NCBI RefSeq assembly: GCF_042453785.1
Contig: NC_091661.1
Coordinates: 30,247,501-30,311,500, forward strand
Length of the DNA: 64,000 nucleotides
Direction of reading: 5' to 3'
Source: Malus domestica
Lineage: Eukaryota > Streptophyta > Magnoliopsida > Rosales > Rosaceae
Program-made: the position numbers and the translations under genes
The notes under the pieces: model-generated
Told to the model about the DNA's origin: nothing
Seen by the model: only the letters and a program-made list of their open reading frames with translations
Databases searched by the model: none
In this document: piece after piece, positions 44,235 to 57,127 of the stretch
Position numbering within the stretch: position 1 is the first letter of the stretch
How the letters are laid out: the number at the start of each line of letters is the position of its first letter

Positions 44235-47200
44235 TCACTCTGCCCCCTCTTCAATATAGCAATCCCTAACATCCCATAATGTAGGACAATATTTCTTCAA
44301 GAATTTTGCATTAATAGGGTGTTTCTGCTCACTGCCTTCGAGGTCTGCCAGATAATATCCTCCTTTGTTCAAAACCCGACTAATAATAAAAGGACCTTCC
44401 CATGTCGGGCTCCATTTCCCGAAGCCACGCAGCTGAGCGCCTAGCGGGAGGACTGCTTTCCACGCTAAATCTCCTTCCTTGAAAGACTTTAACTTCACCC
44501 TTTTGTTATAAGCTCGGGCAACAGCAATCTTTCCTTCTTGAATCTGGTTCAAGGCTTCAATTCGGACTGCATCCAGATCTTCAATACCTTGACATATGGC
44601 TTCGATATATTCTGCACTATGCAACCCAAATTGGTTTTGAATTCTTACGGAACTGACGTTGATTTCCATAGGAAGCACTGCATCTTGCCCGAAAGTCAAG
44701 GCATAAGGAGTCGTGCCTGTCCCCGCTCTTTTAGAAGTCCGGTATGCCCACAATGTATTCCCTAGCATCTCATGCCACCTTTCTGGACTATCAATCACCA
44801 CCCTTTTAATAATGTTGACCAAAATCTTGTTGCTAGCTTCTGCTTGCCCATTTGACTGAGGGTAGTATGGACTGGATTGGATCATCTTTATTTTGTACTT
44901 GCTTGCAAACTCTTCAACCTCCTTCGAAATAAAAGATGGCCCACGATCTGTTACTATAGTTTCAGGCACCCCATACCTGTGCAGGATCTTGGTCTCAATA
45001 AAATTTTTGACCACGGCCGAAGTTATGGATTTTACTGCCGATGCTTCCACCCATTTGGTGAAGTAATCCGTTGCCACAATTATGAAAGTATGTCCCTTAC
45101 TAGAGGCCGGATAAATCTGCCCGATGAAGTCCATTGCCCATCCTCGGAACGGCCAAGGCTTGACCACTGGATTGAGAGGTACGGATGGTACATGCTGGAG
45201 AGGTCCATGTCTCTGACATTCTTCACATCCGCGGGCATAGGACTTACAATCTTTTTCCATGTCGGGCCAGAAATAACCATACCTTCTGAGTAGCCATCTC
45301 ATCTTCGTTCCCGCTTGATGTGCTCCACATATTCCCTCATGTACTTCGGCCATTACTCTCATGGATTCCTCTAGGCCTAAGCATTTTAATAGCAACCCAT
45401 CTGGGGTCTTCCTCAACAGATTTTTTGTCCACAATACATACTTGGTTGCTTGCTGCCTGTTCTTCTTACTTGTGGGTGAAGAAGGATCTTTCAGATACTG
45501 AGTAATAGGTGTCCTCCAATCTTTCACCTCGGTCTCTAGAACCATTACATCCAGACTGAACCTCCGATCTGAAATAGAGGGAAGGTTTCTTGTTTGGATC
45601 TCAACATCAACACCATACCTCCTTTCTTGCATTGGCACTCTTGAAGCTAGTTGCGCCATTTCATTGGCTGCCAAGTTAGATCCCCTAGGAATGTGATTGA
45701 CTGATATATCAGACTCCCACAAACTCAGCAGTTGTGTTGCTGCCATATAGTACCCTGCCATAGTGATATGTCTGCATTTGAACTCGCCATTTAGTTGATT
45801 TATCACTAACTCCGAATCACCAAAGATCTCTACTTCAGTTGCCCCCAAGTCCATCAGGATTTCCAGGCCGATAATCAATGCCTCATATTCTGCCCGATTA
45901 TTGGTATTTTCTTGATAATCAAGTAGGAAGGAATAGTAATGATAAACCCCTTGAGGGTTTATAATCACAATTCCAGCTCCTGCTGCCTTCTGAGTGTAGG
46001 ATCCGTCGAAATATAGCTTCCAAGGTGTAATCCAAAGACCTGCTACCCTCCTTATCTCTTGCTGGATCCAATCTTCCTTGCCCGAAACATCACTTCTTGG
46101 TGGGATCCAAACATTAGCAACTTCTAAACTTCCCGGGATATTGATTTCCTCACTTTGAGACTCCTGATGTTCGGTCAGGAAGTCAGCAATTGCCTGGCCT
46201 TTGACTGCCCTCTGGGGTATGTACTGAAAACTGAATTCTGATAATGCTAGAATCCACTTCCCAATCCTCCCTGCTAGCATAGGTCTTGACAACATATACT
46301 TTATCACATCTGTTTTGGCGATAATGTGCACATGACAAGGTAGCATGTAATGCCTTAGCTTGCTGGCAGTAAAATATAGAGCCAAACACAGTTTTTCCAC
46401 CGGAGAATATCTTGTTTCTACCTCGGTCAGAATTCTGCTGAGATAATACACAGCCTGCTCTTTTCCTCCTTCATTATTCTGAGCTAGTAGACTCCCAATT
46501 GATCTTTCCGATGCAGAAATATATAGTTTCAATGGCTTTCCCCTTTGAGGTGGCACCAGCACTGGTGGGGAAGTTAAGTAAGCCTTGATGCTATCAAATG
46601 CCTGCTGGTGGGTTGGCCCCCACTCAAAATTCTCCCTATCCTTCAATCTCAGTAGTGGAGTTAGTGGCTGGATTTTGCCCGCCAAATTGGCAATGAATCT
46701 CCTTAAGAAGTTGATTTTCCCTAGCAATCTCTGAAGCTGTACTTTGTTGGTAGGTGGAAGTGACTCTAATATTGCCCGAGACTTATTTTTGTCCACCTCC
46801 ACACCTCTCTGATGTACCAAAAATCCCAAAAAATTGCCCGCTCTCACTCCAAAAGCGCATTTCTTTGGATTCATCTTCAACTTGTGGATCCGCATCCTCA
46901 TCAATGCTTGCTTGAGGTCCACGAGATGCTGCTCTTCTGTCTTAGATTTCACCACAATGTCATCTATATACACCTCCATGCTTTGGCCAATTAAATCATG
47001 AAAAATGGCATTCATTGCCCTTTGATACGTGGCGCCTGCATTTTTGAGCCCGAATGGCATGACCAGATATTCATATGCCCCCACATGACCAGGACATCTA
47101 AAAGCTGTCTTATGAATATCCTCTGGCGCCATCTTTATTTGATTGTAACCGGCATTTCCATCCATAAACGATAAAACTTTATGCTTTGCTACAACATCTA

Positions 47201-50077
47201 TGGATAAGTCAGCCATGGGCATGGGATATTCATCCTTTGGTGTGGCGCTATTAATATTCCTATAATCAACACAACACCGTACTGCTTTTGTTATAGCTTT
47301 TAAAACAGGTACAATGTTGGCTAGCCACTCTACATATTTGGCTGGTCTAATAAAGCCAGCTTTCACCAGCCTTTCAATTTCTTCTTTGACTTTTTCTTCT
47401 ATCTCCTTTGACATCCTTCGTGGTGCCTGCTTGACAGGTTTATATCCTTCCTTGATGGGCAATCTATGTTCCACCAAGGCTGGGTCTAATCCTGGCATCT
47501 CGGTGTAATGCCAAGCAAAACAATCTTTGAATTCTTGCAAAAGAGAGATAATCTTGGTCCGATCCTCAATCCCTAATAAACCACTGATTTGAATTGGTCT
47601 TGGATCCTCTTCTGTGCCTAGATCAATAACTTCCAATGGATCCTGGACCTCTGGAGGTGGCTTATCAGGTTCTGCACACAAAAATTCAACTAGCTCCGGG
47701 TTCTCGGGCAGACCGTCTGGCTCGTCTATATCGTAGACACATTCGGCCATTTGAATGGCCTTATCTAACTCCTCTGTGTAAGATTCTTCCTCATTTTCCT
47801 GCTGGCTGGTAGAAACTTTCTCCTGCCACTCCTGCTCTTCTTTATCCAAGAGCCTTTCTTCCTGTCTTCTTCCCTTTCCATACACCAACAGTCTTTTAAT
47901 CAGGGATCTGACTGCCATGACCTGATCTTTCTTCTTTTGTTCGATCATTGATGGTATAGAGAGTTTGGTATAAGACAGGGTCTCTCCCACTCTTCCTTAG
48001 TAAGGAGCATCCCTTGTTCTAGAAGCTTTCGGGCCGTCACCTTGGTAGGGCGGCCGTTCTCATCAGCTCCTAAACATTTCAAAATTCCCACATTGGGATT
48101 GTAGAAATTTGCTTCTGCAACATTAGCTGAGGGGAGGAACGGCCGTGATTCGGCCTCTACCATCTCCTAAAAGCTTGATCCTTCAGTACTTGCCTCGTGG
48201 TATACAGCCACTTGTTGATGAAGAGTGGAAGGTATGGCTAAACTTTGATGAATCCAATCTCTTCCAAGTAGGGCCCCGTAAGTGGAAGTGCAGTCTATTA
48301 CAAAGAACGCCAACATTATTTTCTTGGACCCCAAATCTACCTCCAAAGGTAATATCCCATGAGTCCTGGTGATAGCACCTGAAAAGCTCGAGACTGTAAG
48401 GTTTGTGGGAATAAGATCTTCAGTGCTTCTCCCCATCCTCTTCATCTGCTTGGCTGGCAATATGTTAACAGCTGCTCCTCCATCAATCAAAACTCTTTTG
48501 AAAGGTACACCTTCCAGATGAGCTGAAACGTATATAGGCTTCAGGTGGTTGGCCAACGAAATACTTGGGCGGCTGAACACCATTTTATCTGTGTAAATCC
48601 GTATGGGACCACCTTTAGGTACTTTTAAGGATTCAACCTCGTCTGAGTCTTCCTCTGTAACTACCTCCACATTGACATGAGCCATCATCGGCTCAGTTGT
48701 TAAATAATCACCTTCCATAGTAGCGGGCTGGTCAGTCATGGCGCCAAACATGGCGGATAATACATACGTCATGTTGATATGGAAGTTGCTGGGTTCGAGC
48801 AAGTCCTCCTTCTTGCTCCCAATGTGATCCATGAACTCGTCTAACCAGGCCATTGCATCGGCTGGTAATAAGGGCTCTGGTATCCCTTCCTGTTGTGGTT
48901 GATTCATGTCTCCGTACAGCGCTTGCTTTGGAACTTCACCAAACGGATCCAAAGGCAGAAAGGTTGGTCTCCTCTCAGATGCAACAGTTTCCTCATGGGT
49001 GGGCCCTGGCCTCCAACCAGGTGTTGGCATCATAGTCGGATCTTCCTGAGCCCTTCTTAAGATCCTATATTTGCCAGGGTGATGGCTTTGTGGCACATGA
49101 TTCCCCATACCCTCCGTCTTGCTGTTGGCCCTTTCTACTTCCTTCTTACTTCGCCAACGAAGCTGACTACTACTTCCAGATGTTGCTTTCTCTGGCTTTT
49201 GATTTTTTGAGGCTTCAGAGGTGATGGGGGTCATCAGGGAATTCATGTAGGCTTTGTGCTACCTTTGAACCCTTCTGACCATGGATGCTCCCATTGGTCT
49301 GGTAGGCTGCCCATCTTTTCCAACTACATACCATTTCCGCCCACGATATGCAGGAGTTGCTTTCTTAACAAGATTAGCTATCCCATCAGTTCTTCTGACT
49401 TCCTTCCCCTTTTGGCCATTTTGAAGCTGCTCTGTACTTCTTTGGAGTTTGGCTTTCATATCTTCTGCCTCGTCAGAAACTTCATAGTTTCGAAACTCGT
49501 CAGAAACTTCATAGTTTCGAAATACTTCTGACAACGCCTTGGGTTAGGAATCACCTCCTAAACGTTGAAAAACGCTTCGGGAAGTATTTTTTCTTGTTGC
49601 CTGCTTAAGCTTTTCGCGGGCTTCTCTTTTAATTAACTCGTGATCAATAAGGACTCCAGCTGGGGGAATCTCGAGTTCACATTCACACTGGCATTTACTA
49701 CACATAACCAGCCCTTTGATTATGGCAGCCTTTGGGTACTCGGATGGTTTGCCTATCCCTTCCGTAGGTCGTTTGGCTAGTTTCCCTTCTTCTTCTTCCC
49801 TTATAATTTTCCCTTTTCCTTTCTCTGCCCAGGTCATGTTGAGCATGTTTACCGGGGCTTCAAAAAAGGGCAACACGGGGTTGACTATGACTACCTCATC
49901 TGGCTGGGTAGTCCTGTGTCTTTCTCCTTTGGGAGGAGCCAAACCTGTCTCATTTCTAGAGCCTAGGGAGGCTTCATTCAGTCTCTGTAGCATTTGAAAC
50001 AAAGTATTCTGTAAATCTTCTGGCATGGTTATCTTTATCTTCAGATCAGTTTGGTCCCACCGGGCGTGCCAAAACTA

Positions 50078-51708
50078 TGTTCGTCGCAGGAATCTCCTGG
50101 CGGTCGAGCACACAGCTCCCCTGGGAGAATGGCGTCGGTTGAGGGTATCTGTCGTACTCCTGCTTTCTTCTCGGGCTTGCTCGGGCAAGCCTTCGTCGGG
50201 CAAATCTTGGTCGGGCAAGACACACTTCGGGCAAGGCTCGTCGGGCAGTTCTGAAAGAGAAGGACAGAGTTAATTTGAAAGGGTGCCTTTGTGGGGCCTT
50301 AGGTGTAGGCCTTGAGGCTCACAATCAAGATTAACTTTGTCGTGCTCAGGCGTGCCACTGCCATCTTCAGTATGGCAGATGTTGAATGGGTGTTTAAGCT
50401 TTGATTGAATATGTATACGCCCGAGAAACCGAGTTAGATATAACAGGTGCCTTTGTGAGGCCTTAGGTATAGGCCTTGAGGCTTCCTGTCAAACTAAACC
50501 AGCGCTTGGATGTATCATATTTGGCCTTTTATGGTTGCCAGAGTTTTATCACTATTATACCTTTGATTATCTGAATCCAAGAGGTAGGACGAACCCAAAT
50601 GAGTGCCTTTGTAGGGCCTTAGGTATAGGCCTTGAGGCTTCCCATCAGAGTTAATCCTTATACTCTGGACCAACTAGACCGCAACATAAAATGAAGCTAA
50701 ATAGATGCCTTCGTGGGGCCTTAGGTGTAGGCCTTGAGGCTTTCTATCAGAATTCACTCTATGCTTAAGCCTTTTCTACGAATCAAGATATAATAGCAAC
50801 AAAACGGAGAAATAGATTGATTACTTGCGCCCCAAGTAACTTCGGACTTCTCGCTTATCAAGGATCGTCGTGGATGGGTTGAGTCCACATAGAGTTCTTT
50901 TTTATGCCTTGAGGCCAAGGACTTTTAAACTGATCTTTAAATTACATGCCCGCGGGCTTAAGCCTCAGATCTGATCTAAACTCTGACGTGATTCAGATCA
51001 GATTCAAGTGCTGAAGACTCATTTTCATTGTGATTTTGCCAGAAATAACTTGTATATAACTGAGAATATTTAACATGTTATTGTGCTTTTAAAAGAAAGA
51101 AAAGACAAAGACAGAGCAAAGATAGTCGGGCAAGTTTGAACCTTATCGGCCAAGGCTGAACTTCTTACAAAATCTATCTTTGTGGCTCTATCAGAGGTCT
51201 GAAAGCTTTCAGAAGGGGTTGATGGGGAGAATAGGATACAAAATGAATCGATACCACCAAGAACAAGGTAGCAGAGCTATTACAGGGGTTTGGGAAGGTT
51301 TATCCCGAACGGGATGAAGGCTTGTGCTGACTACAGCTTTGTTAAAGGCAAATCTGGCTTGAGCAGAGTTTTGGCTTTTGTTTGTTTGTTTGAGTGTCCC
51401 TAATTCTGTCTTCTCTTCCTCCTTTTATAGACGGATTCAGCTTGGATTCCTGTAGCAATGGCGGTTGCCCGAATGCGGTTTGGTGATGACTCACTAGCTT
51501 TTTTACATGAATGCCACCAATAAAGTACTTTATTGGGCTGTGCAGTGATTGAATAACCTACCCCCTGTGGTCTTTGAGCAGGTAAGCAGGTGGCCTTTGT
51601 AATTTGTGCCCAGCCGAAAGCCTCTTTCCTGCCTCCTAAGTTTTCCTCTGGGCCTTGGGTTTGGGCCGACTTTCTCTCTGGCCCAAAGTTCAGATTTTAT
51701 CTCAAACA
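50078..51708 (-). repeat. Tat element 5' LTR
   Basis: 1631 bases, almost identical to 41928-43557, with the same internal spaced repeats. Internal sequence next to it (TGGCACGCCCGGTGGGACC on the minus strand) is the probable tRNA primer-binding site. The tRNA species was not identified. Confidence 0.85.
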
Positions 51709-52014
51709 CTCACTTCTTTCTCTTTTCTCCAATCATTTCTTATTTTCTTTCCTCTTCTCTCCTTTCTCTCTTGACCCCCTCTTTTTAGATTTCTTTGTTC
51801 AGTTTAAGTTGTAAGATTCAAAACTTTTAAATTGCATACCAAATAAGTTTTTAAGTCTTAAAAAAAATTACTTTCAAGAAAAATTCTTAAGAAATGTTTT
51901 GAGAAATTAAAAAAAATTTCAAATACAATACCAAACAAGCCATTAAATACTCGCAAAGAGTCACAGTGCTACCCTCTATATGTTGTTCATTTGAGGTCGC
52001 ATCAAGAGAGAGAA

Positions 52015-52475
52015 AATGGGCAAGAAAGCTTCACAGTCAAGCACGATGGGAAAGATGGGGAGAAGGAAAGTATGACCTCCCAAACCTTTGTTTGTCGCAT
52101 CTGCACAAAGACCTTTTAGTTTTAGACCAAGAAAGGCTTTGACGATCACCAAAAGAGCACTCACTCCAACTCTCTCCAACTTGAGAGAAATTCACTTGAG
52201 AAATCTTGCCTTCTTGCACCTCTATACAGAAAACATACATAACATACATACAAATTGGATTAATTATATACATATATATATATGATAAAAATGAATTGAT
52301 TAGTTATGGTTATCTTTGCTGTTTACCTCAAAAATCAAGTGGTTTGTAAATGTCGATTTGTTGGAAGTAAAATTTGCACTTGGAGCACGTTCCACGGTTG
52401 GAGTGAGTGCTGTTTTGGTGATCGTCAAAGCCTTTATTGGTGTGATATGTGTATAAGCATTTTCCAGTTGGAGTA
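52015..52475. pseudogene. Relic of C2H2 zinc-finger fragments in inverted orientation
   Basis: On plus, about 52085-52165 reads FVCRICTKTF, two stops, then TKKGFDDHQKSTHSN, a plant C2H2 finger (Cys-x2-Cys ... His-x4-His) with in-frame stops. On minus, about 52470-52385 reads KCLYTYHTNKGFDDHQNSTH, a second copy facing the first. GGCTTTGACGATCACCAAAA is shared by both. The arrangement mirrors the 40.6-kb hairpin but is older and decayed. Confidence 0.5.
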
Positions 52476-53236
52476 AGTGCTACTGAAAAAGACATTGTAA
52501 GAACTCAAGATTTATAAACTATGAAGAAGGATTTTGAGAGCTTTTTGATTATGATGTGTGGCTTTAGGATGGATGTAGGGTTTATATGGGGAAAAAAATG
52601 ATGAGGTTATAGATAATGTCACGTGGCACGTTGTGATTGGTTAAAAATCTTATCGAAATCTATCCACAAGGATTCTAAACAGATCGTAACACGTGGTGCC
52701 ACTGAATTGGTTAAAAATATTATCAAAACTCTATCCACAAATATTGTACTTTCGGATAACATGTGACATGACGAGGTTGGTTAAAAAATTTATTTAAAAT
52801 TAAAAATAAAATTATCTTTTATTGTTTTATAAAACATTATATTTTAATACGAATTGTCTAGACTTGTGCACTTGGACCGTTACTATTTACTACTGGTAGT
52901 AATTGCCTTGCTCAATAATAGGATAGGCAGTAATTACTTTGGCAATTTAGTAGGTGGAGTTGCTCTTACTCACTCAGTTAAGGGCTCAGTTAAGTGCCAG
53001 CTCAGCCATGATTAAGTTAAACAATTAAGTCATTAATTTGTATTAATGTTAATTAATAGTGTTTAGTTTTTAATAAATTGTAATAATTGTTGTATATATA
53101 TCTGGAATTAAACCAGTTCAAGTAATGAAATTAGTTCTATCTCTTCGATAGGAATGTGCAGACCTCTCTAGCTTCTCTCTTCTTTGCACATCAACCATGG
53201 TGATTTCTTCGTCGCTTCACACTCCGATGATCCGTT
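52476..53236. other. Repeat-derived intergenic sequence
   Basis: Contains repeated CACGTGGCACG / CTATCCACAA motifs (52618-52760) resembling the interior of the MITE at 55961-57127. It also holds a GGTGGAGTTGCTCTTAC end near 52965 that matches that MITE family's terminus. A partner end was not located. No coding signal. Confidence 0.45.
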
Positions 53237-53277
53237 GAAACTGATCACTTGTTGATTACAGGAGATTAAAATGGTAA

Positions 53278-53316
<39 letters not shown>

Positions 53317-54981
53317 TATATATACAGAAATTGAAATATTTTGCACCTCTGCAGTCAGGATCATGACATTTCTGATAATAAGCAGCCCTTCTGAGGTCGG
53401 CAACGTATATCACTAGCCAATAGAATCATCATGCATATTAGCAGGTTTTGTGTTACATATAAGAAAAAGCACTCAGGAAGTTCCAGACAAAGTGCAGATG
53501 TACAGACCACATCAAGCAATACTTTCAAGTGTGTATAAGCAGAAAAGAATCTGAGTCATGGGTTAAGATATCCCACAGCATATAAGATTTACCGTGATTG
53601 CTTTTATGCTGTCTGCCAATTCGCTCACGGTATCTATTTCTTGACATGCTATAGACCATGAGGGCAAACTCTGACAGCCAATACCAGCAGCTACGAATTT
53701 TGCCTAGAGAAGCAGCAAGTTATTTACAAAGTGACAGCAGAAAATTATCAAACTTTTCTGATGCAGGCTGCAAGGTACAACCTGATACATTTCCGATGGT
53801 CGCAACAGATTCTACAAATGCATCCAAACTGGAAACGGGGATTTCCCCTGGAAGTATGTTGCTGAAGCGCCACTTGTGCTACCATTCAATGCATATTCTT
53901 GGGGCCAACTGTAACATTTTCGAAGACTACTGTTTACCTGTAGTATAGTTAAAAGCCCTACTTTCAATATGCTTATAATTAGCTCATATTTGTAAGAATC
54001 AAGAGTGTGGAACGGTTTTTGAATCCAAATTACCTCGGTGTCAAAATGCAGAGTCTTTATACAATCAAGATCTGGTTTGCATACTAGAAGCTTCTCACAA
54101 TCGACATCCAAATTGCAGATCAAGGATGCCATAAACATCTCCTCCTCACACTGCTGTTAAATAACATAACTTTGATTATACGATTAGAACATTATGTAGT
54201 CAAGGAAAAATTCAAAATACCACTAACAAAGCTCCAGGGTCCAACTATTATATTAATCAGAAGGGCGGCAATACCATCTTGTTGGCTTTGAAACGCCCAG
54301 TAGGCAGAAGAACTGAATTCTTCCTAGCCCTTGATGATAGAGCTAAATGAAAGCAACGATTTCGGGTATATACAGCAGTGTCCACAAATAGTTTACTAGG
54401 GTAGTCACAGGAGCTTGAATCTTTTCTGTTAAATAAGTTTCCAAATCTTCCATCTCTCTCCCTTGCACTTGAAATCCGTGAGCATATCTGATAATATGTC
54501 ATCACACAGTGACAATAGTTGATATTTCTACAGGGAATATAAAAAGGAAAAATCGTAGTAAATGCAGCAGATTTCTGTTCATCACAATAAAAGAAGCTAT
54601 AGGTAATGAAATAAATTCCCATTTTTAAATTTGATCGAGCAAAAGACATCCTAAGAAACAACGTACAAATATCATAATGAAATGATACCTCAGTGACAAA
54701 TGCACCTGCATGAGAGTTGTCCTTAAAAGCAGTCTTTTCTATGTGAATGATTGGGTGACGAGAGAACTTTGCTCCACGAAAGTATAACCATAAGTGACAA
54801 TCAACTTCAAGAACCTCGCTATGAAATTATATATGACGTTAAGAAACAGAAATCAAAACCCATATATGGTGTCTATATTTAGACTCCATGAAAATTTAAA
54901 TGCAGAGATATCAGCCTCATATATAAGGGAAGTAGTAATAATTGTGACCCACCTTCATGAGAGGAATCAAGCTCCAATATC
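53237..54981 (-). pseudogene. Truncated PrimPol duplicate (exons 6 end to 12)
   Basis: Matches 58488-60181 of the intact PrimPol gene. It covers parts equivalent to exon 12 (53341-53410 area), 11, 10, 9, 8 and 7, and the last bases of exon 6. The first five exons, most of exon 6 and the last two exons are missing. It keeps KLFVDTAVYTRNRCF and the FMASLICNLDVDCEKLLVCK segment. The acceptor before exon 7 is changed (TGCAG to TGGAG), and the first zinc-ligand Cys equivalent to C461 reads Arg (RYRERIG). No start codon or catalytic Asp/Glu pair remains. It cannot make a primase. Confidence 0.85.
53279..53312. repeat. (CA)n microsatellite
   Basis: Sixteen or so CA units in the truncated PrimPol copy, absent from the intact gene. 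Confidence 0.9.
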
Positions 54982-55618
54982 CAAACCAAAAAGAGATTGT
55001 AGATAACCCAAATATAATCACAGAGAGATCACTTTATGTGACACTTGGCAACCAAAATTTTTCTTTCCTTGAATAAACTAACTAATAGAAAATAAAATAT
55101 AACTAATTAGATATAATTGCTAGATAATGTGTCACATTTCAAAAGCATTAAATTGTTAAGAGTGATCGAATATGATAATACGAATAAATGCACAAGTGCA
55201 AAATGTACGGGGCACTCAACCAAACAAGCTACAAATTAAGAATAGGAACTCTATCCAAAAATCATCCTGTGGGGAAATCATTAAAACACAAACAAGTGAC
55301 AATTAAGAGTAGCAACTCAATGGGGAATTCATTCAAGCACAAACAAGTCACAACGGTAGAATACCACCCCATGCGGCATTACTACAAACAGTTAGCAATC
55401 TTAAAAATAGTAACACTATGTTAGGCATTTTAACAATGGTTCAGAGCCTTAACCACATTATAGTACTGTTTCCATGAAATCATTTGATGTACTTGGCCTT
55501 CTTGCATCCTGATTCACAAAAACCCATACAATTTGAGTATTAATTTTTATAATTAAAAAATAATAAGGGAAAAAATAAAATAAATTAATTAATTGATTAT
55601 GTTCAGTATGGGTTGAGT

Positions 55619-55836
55619 ATGTTTGCTTTTATGGTACGGTACCTGGATAGCCAAATGGTCAGTGAAGCCGGACTCAGTCTTGAAGCAGCAGCTCGAGCAT
55701 TTGCCGCAGTCCTGGTGGCTGTCTTCAGAAGGACAGCTACCAGGACTGCGGCAAATGCTCGAGCTGCTGCTTCAAGACTGAGTTCGGCTTCATTGACCAT
55801 TTGGCTATCCAGGTACCGTACCATAAAAGCAAACAT
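55619..55836. repeat. 218-bp near-perfect hairpin
   Basis: Two arms of about 105 bases with very few mismatches and a loop of only a few bases around 55727. Each arm reads GTTTGCTTTTATGGTACGG through GAGCATTTGCCGCAGTCCTGG. Because it is palindromic, similar open frames appear on both strands, which is not evidence of a gene. The arm is homologous to the inner arm of the 40.6-kb hairpin. It could yield a miRNA-like precursor if transcribed. Confidence 0.8.
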
Positions 55837-55960
55837 GGCTTTCAATTATGACTAACTCCAAGAACCTTCAATACAATTGTGACACATGGCTATATCCTAA
55901 CATCAAGTTCATCAAAAGGACAGAGGACTGGTAAATGCTCGAGCTGCGGGTGCTGCTTCA

Positions 55961-57127
55961 GAGCAACTCCAACGTGGGAGCCCTCCCCAGCCTATTTGTC
56001 ATTCAATTTGCTATGTAAACAGTAATTATTTTTAATAAACAGTAATTATCTTTTTATCTCCACTATTGCACTTGAATAGTTCTGACAATAGGCAATAAAA
56101 TATAATTTTTTTTTAAATAATACAGAATAATTTTTTCTTTATAATTTCGGATAAGATTTTTAATTATTCTCGTTGCGTCACGTGTCATTTTCTGAAAAGA
56201 TAATTATTGGTAATGGATTTCGATATGATTTTTATCCAATGTCGTCGTGCCACGTGTCCTTACTTTTTCAAAATCTTTGAGAATAGATTTCGATCAGATT
56301 TTTAATTGTTTTCGTTGCATCACATGTCATTACCCGAAAAGACAATTATTGGTGATGGATTTCAATAAGATTTTTATCTAATCCTGTCGTGCCACGTGTC
56401 CTTATCATTTCAAAATCTTTGAGGATAGATTTCGATTAGATTTTCAATCGTTCTCGTTACGCCACGTGTCATTACCCGAAAAGACAATTATTGGTGATGG
56501 ATTTCGAAAGATAGGAATTTGATTGAAAGTAGTTGAGAAAATATGAAATTGTGGTGTAAGGTAGATGGTAATGAGAAGGTATTTATAGAAAAGTAAAAAC
56601 AATTATTTTTAAAATTTTTTAGATTTTTTTTTCAGATTTTTTACAATTTTTAAAATTTTTTATTGAACTAATTAATCTCTGCCGTTGGATTTTAAAAAAA
56701 AATTGAATTCCAACACTCCAAATTGTGCCACATGTCACAACGGTAACTTTTCTTAATTTTAAAACTATTTTTTCTTTTATTTATTTATTTATAAAGCAGA
56801 ATAATATCAACCGTTGATCTCAGATCCAACGGTTGATATTAAATAAGATTTTTTATTTTTATTACCGTTGCAAATCGGACGGTCCAATTTAAAGAGCCGT
56901 TGAGATCGAACGGATCGTGGGAAGCCACGTGGCTTCCCAACGGTAACCTCGGCAGACTACGACACGGGCCCCATACTCTGAAAAGCTGTCGGCTAACGCG
57001 CCCCCACGCACGGGTGAGTCGCACGTGCCTAACAGAAAAAAATACCCACGCTGGAGCTTCAAGGCCGAGCTATCCGGCCCTATTTCGTCCCCCGTCCCCC
57101 GAGCGCCAGCCCACGCTGGAGTTGCTC
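55961..57127. mobile_element. Harbinger-type MITE nested in the foldback element
   Basis: 1167 bases with inverted ends GAGCAACTCCAACGTGGG and CCCACGCTGGAGTTGCTC and a 3-base target duplication TCA (55958-55960, 57128-57130). Removing it joins TGCTTCA to AGACTAAGT, the continuous sequence of related copies. The interior has three or so units of about 150 bases with GCCACGTGTC and AAAAGACAATTATTGG (56170-56520). Near 56803-56840 is a perfect palindrome of AATATCAACCGTTGATCT, and the right part is G/C-rich. Confidence 0.75.

Larger units (their letters stand above)
41928..51708 (-). mobile_element. Ty3/Gypsy LTR retrotransposon, Tat lineage
   Basis: A 9781-base element with two LTRs, TG...CA ends and a 5-base target duplication CTCAC (41923-41927 and 51709-51713). 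The coding strand is minus. The gag-protease region lies at about 50026-48167. Pol is at about 47990-44235, with reverse transcriptase (YIDDIVV), RNase H, a second archaeal-type RNase H (LYFDGSYTQKAAGAG, NNRAEYEAL) and an integrase (zinc-binding HHCC-like and core region). The double RNase H and lack of a chromodomain indicate the Tat lineage. A GAAGGGGGCAC polypurine tract borders the 3' LTR. The element looks nearly whole with about two or three interruptions in the gag-protease part. LTR divergence of roughly half a percent by eye suggests insertion within the last few hundred thousand years. Confidence 0.9.
41590..51945. mobile_element. MITE-like element split by the Tat retrotransposon
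   Basis: The left part (41590-41927) begins TTATAGCATGTTTGGTA. The right part (51714-51945) ends TACCAAACAAGCCATTAA. Both halves share internal AAAACTTTTAAATTG/TTTTTAAACTTAAA-type and CTTTCTCTCC/TTCTCTCCTTTCTCTC-type sequence in inverted order. They look like the two ends of one short A/T-rich hAT-like MITE into which the LTR element inserted. Boundaries are approximate. Confidence 0.5.

Noticed and set aside
55603-55855. 80-residue frames on both strands with almost the same sequence
   Set aside because: A necessary result of the palindrome at 55619-55836, not evidence of coding.
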